From Schizochytrium sp. TIO01 (lineage: Eukaryota > Sar > Bigyra > Thraustochytrida > Thraustochytriidae): 64,000 bases of DNA. Shown here in pieces: positions 63,657 to 64,000 of the stretch. The stretch spans positions 5,400,845 to 5,464,844 of the forward strand of contig SMSO01000014.1 in the NCBI GenBank assembly GCA_004764695.1. The letters run 5' to 3'. The translations under genes were made by a program, and so were the position numbers. Under the pieces are notes generated by a model, which did no database searches, had not been told where the DNA came from, and worked only from the letters and a program-made list of their open reading frames with translations. Position 1 is the first letter of the stretch. Every line of letters starts with the position of its first letter.

Positions 63657-64000
63657 ATTATTGCAAATACAAGTCTTTCTTCCTATTGAACATCATCTTT
63701 TATTCACATCCCTCTTCCTGATGAACCATCATATATATAAAGAAATAAGTCTATGACTTGATGTTTTTCTTCTTCCGTTATCTATTATCATTCTATTGTA
63801 ATATTCTATTGTATTTGGTCACGATAGAATTGACATCTCTCGGTTACTTGCTTTATCTTCCAGCTTCTTAGGAAAGAGTGCGCTTGTAAACTGAAGCTCG
63901 ATCCAATAAACTCCATATAGTATAACCTAGTACTACTACTGCTACTACGTGAGTACGGATTGTCAAACAACAGCAATAGGTTCATATATTGTTCCACATG
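63657..64000. other. 3' flank of the Yak1-like kinase
   Basis: AT-rich, with TATATATA at 63731-63738. No gene seen before the window end. Confidence 0.65.

Overview
The window is eukaryotic nuclear DNA from an intron-poor, probably unicellular protist. The identifiable genes are eukaryotic: condensin SMC2, a PDK1-type kinase with a C-terminal PH domain, a Yak1/DYRK-type kinase, a YSL-type oligopeptide/metal transporter, a mitochondrial-type 3-hydroxyacyl-CoA dehydrogenase and a Snapin-like protein. Genes lie singly on both strands, with 0.5-3 kb gaps full of tetranucleotide microsatellites. Most are one long exon; only two introns are well supported, both GT-AG (in the dehydrogenase and the Snapin-like gene). 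This fits a stramenopile such as a thraustochytrid, but that placement is inference. No rRNA, tRNA or CRISPR was recognised.

Layout. 0-6 kb: mostly non-coding, with a possible two-exon gene fragment (2.6-2.9 kb), a 185-bp GATA tract and a small hypothetical ORF. 6.5-8.6 kb: OPT/YSL transporter (+). 9.3-10.7 kb: a repeat protein on the minus strand with a Tudor/agenet-like N-terminus and seven near-identical 42-residue repeats. 11.5-12.1 kb: a 614-bp TATC tract. 13.2-13.5 kb: a small divergent relative of the repeat protein (+). 14.4-19.0 kb: a 1515-residue calponin-homology protein (+). 19-23 kb: low-complexity intergenic DNA. 23.1-24.5 kb: 3-hydroxyacyl-CoA dehydrogenase (+), convergent with PDK1 (25.5-27.9 kb, -). 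30.4-34.3 kb: a patch of decayed, partly duplicated unidentified genes around an HNH-nuclease-like gene (-). 35.6-48.0 kb: a 4134-residue single-exon, extremely acidic repeat protein (+), convergent with SMC2 (48.5-52.2 kb, -). SMC2 is divergent from the Snapin-like gene (52.8-53.6 kb, +). 55.4-55.95 kb: a broken IS607-type serine recombinase. 59.5-63.7 kb: Yak1/DYRK-like kinase (+).

The housekeeping genes do not form an operon or pathway. They cover chromosome condensation, growth signalling, beta-oxidation, membrane transport and endolysosomal trafficking. The unusual content is (i) the pair of MGxxxS-starting IGDP-motif proteins, (ii) the 30-34 kb patch with duplicated and frameshifted fragments and an HNH-like protein, (iii) the giant acidic repeat protein, (iv) the IS607 relic, a family known from bacteria and giant viruses, and (v) a kinase with a histidine-rich insertion in its N-lobe. 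Start codons were moved to the first plausible ATG where an open frame began at GTG or TTG.
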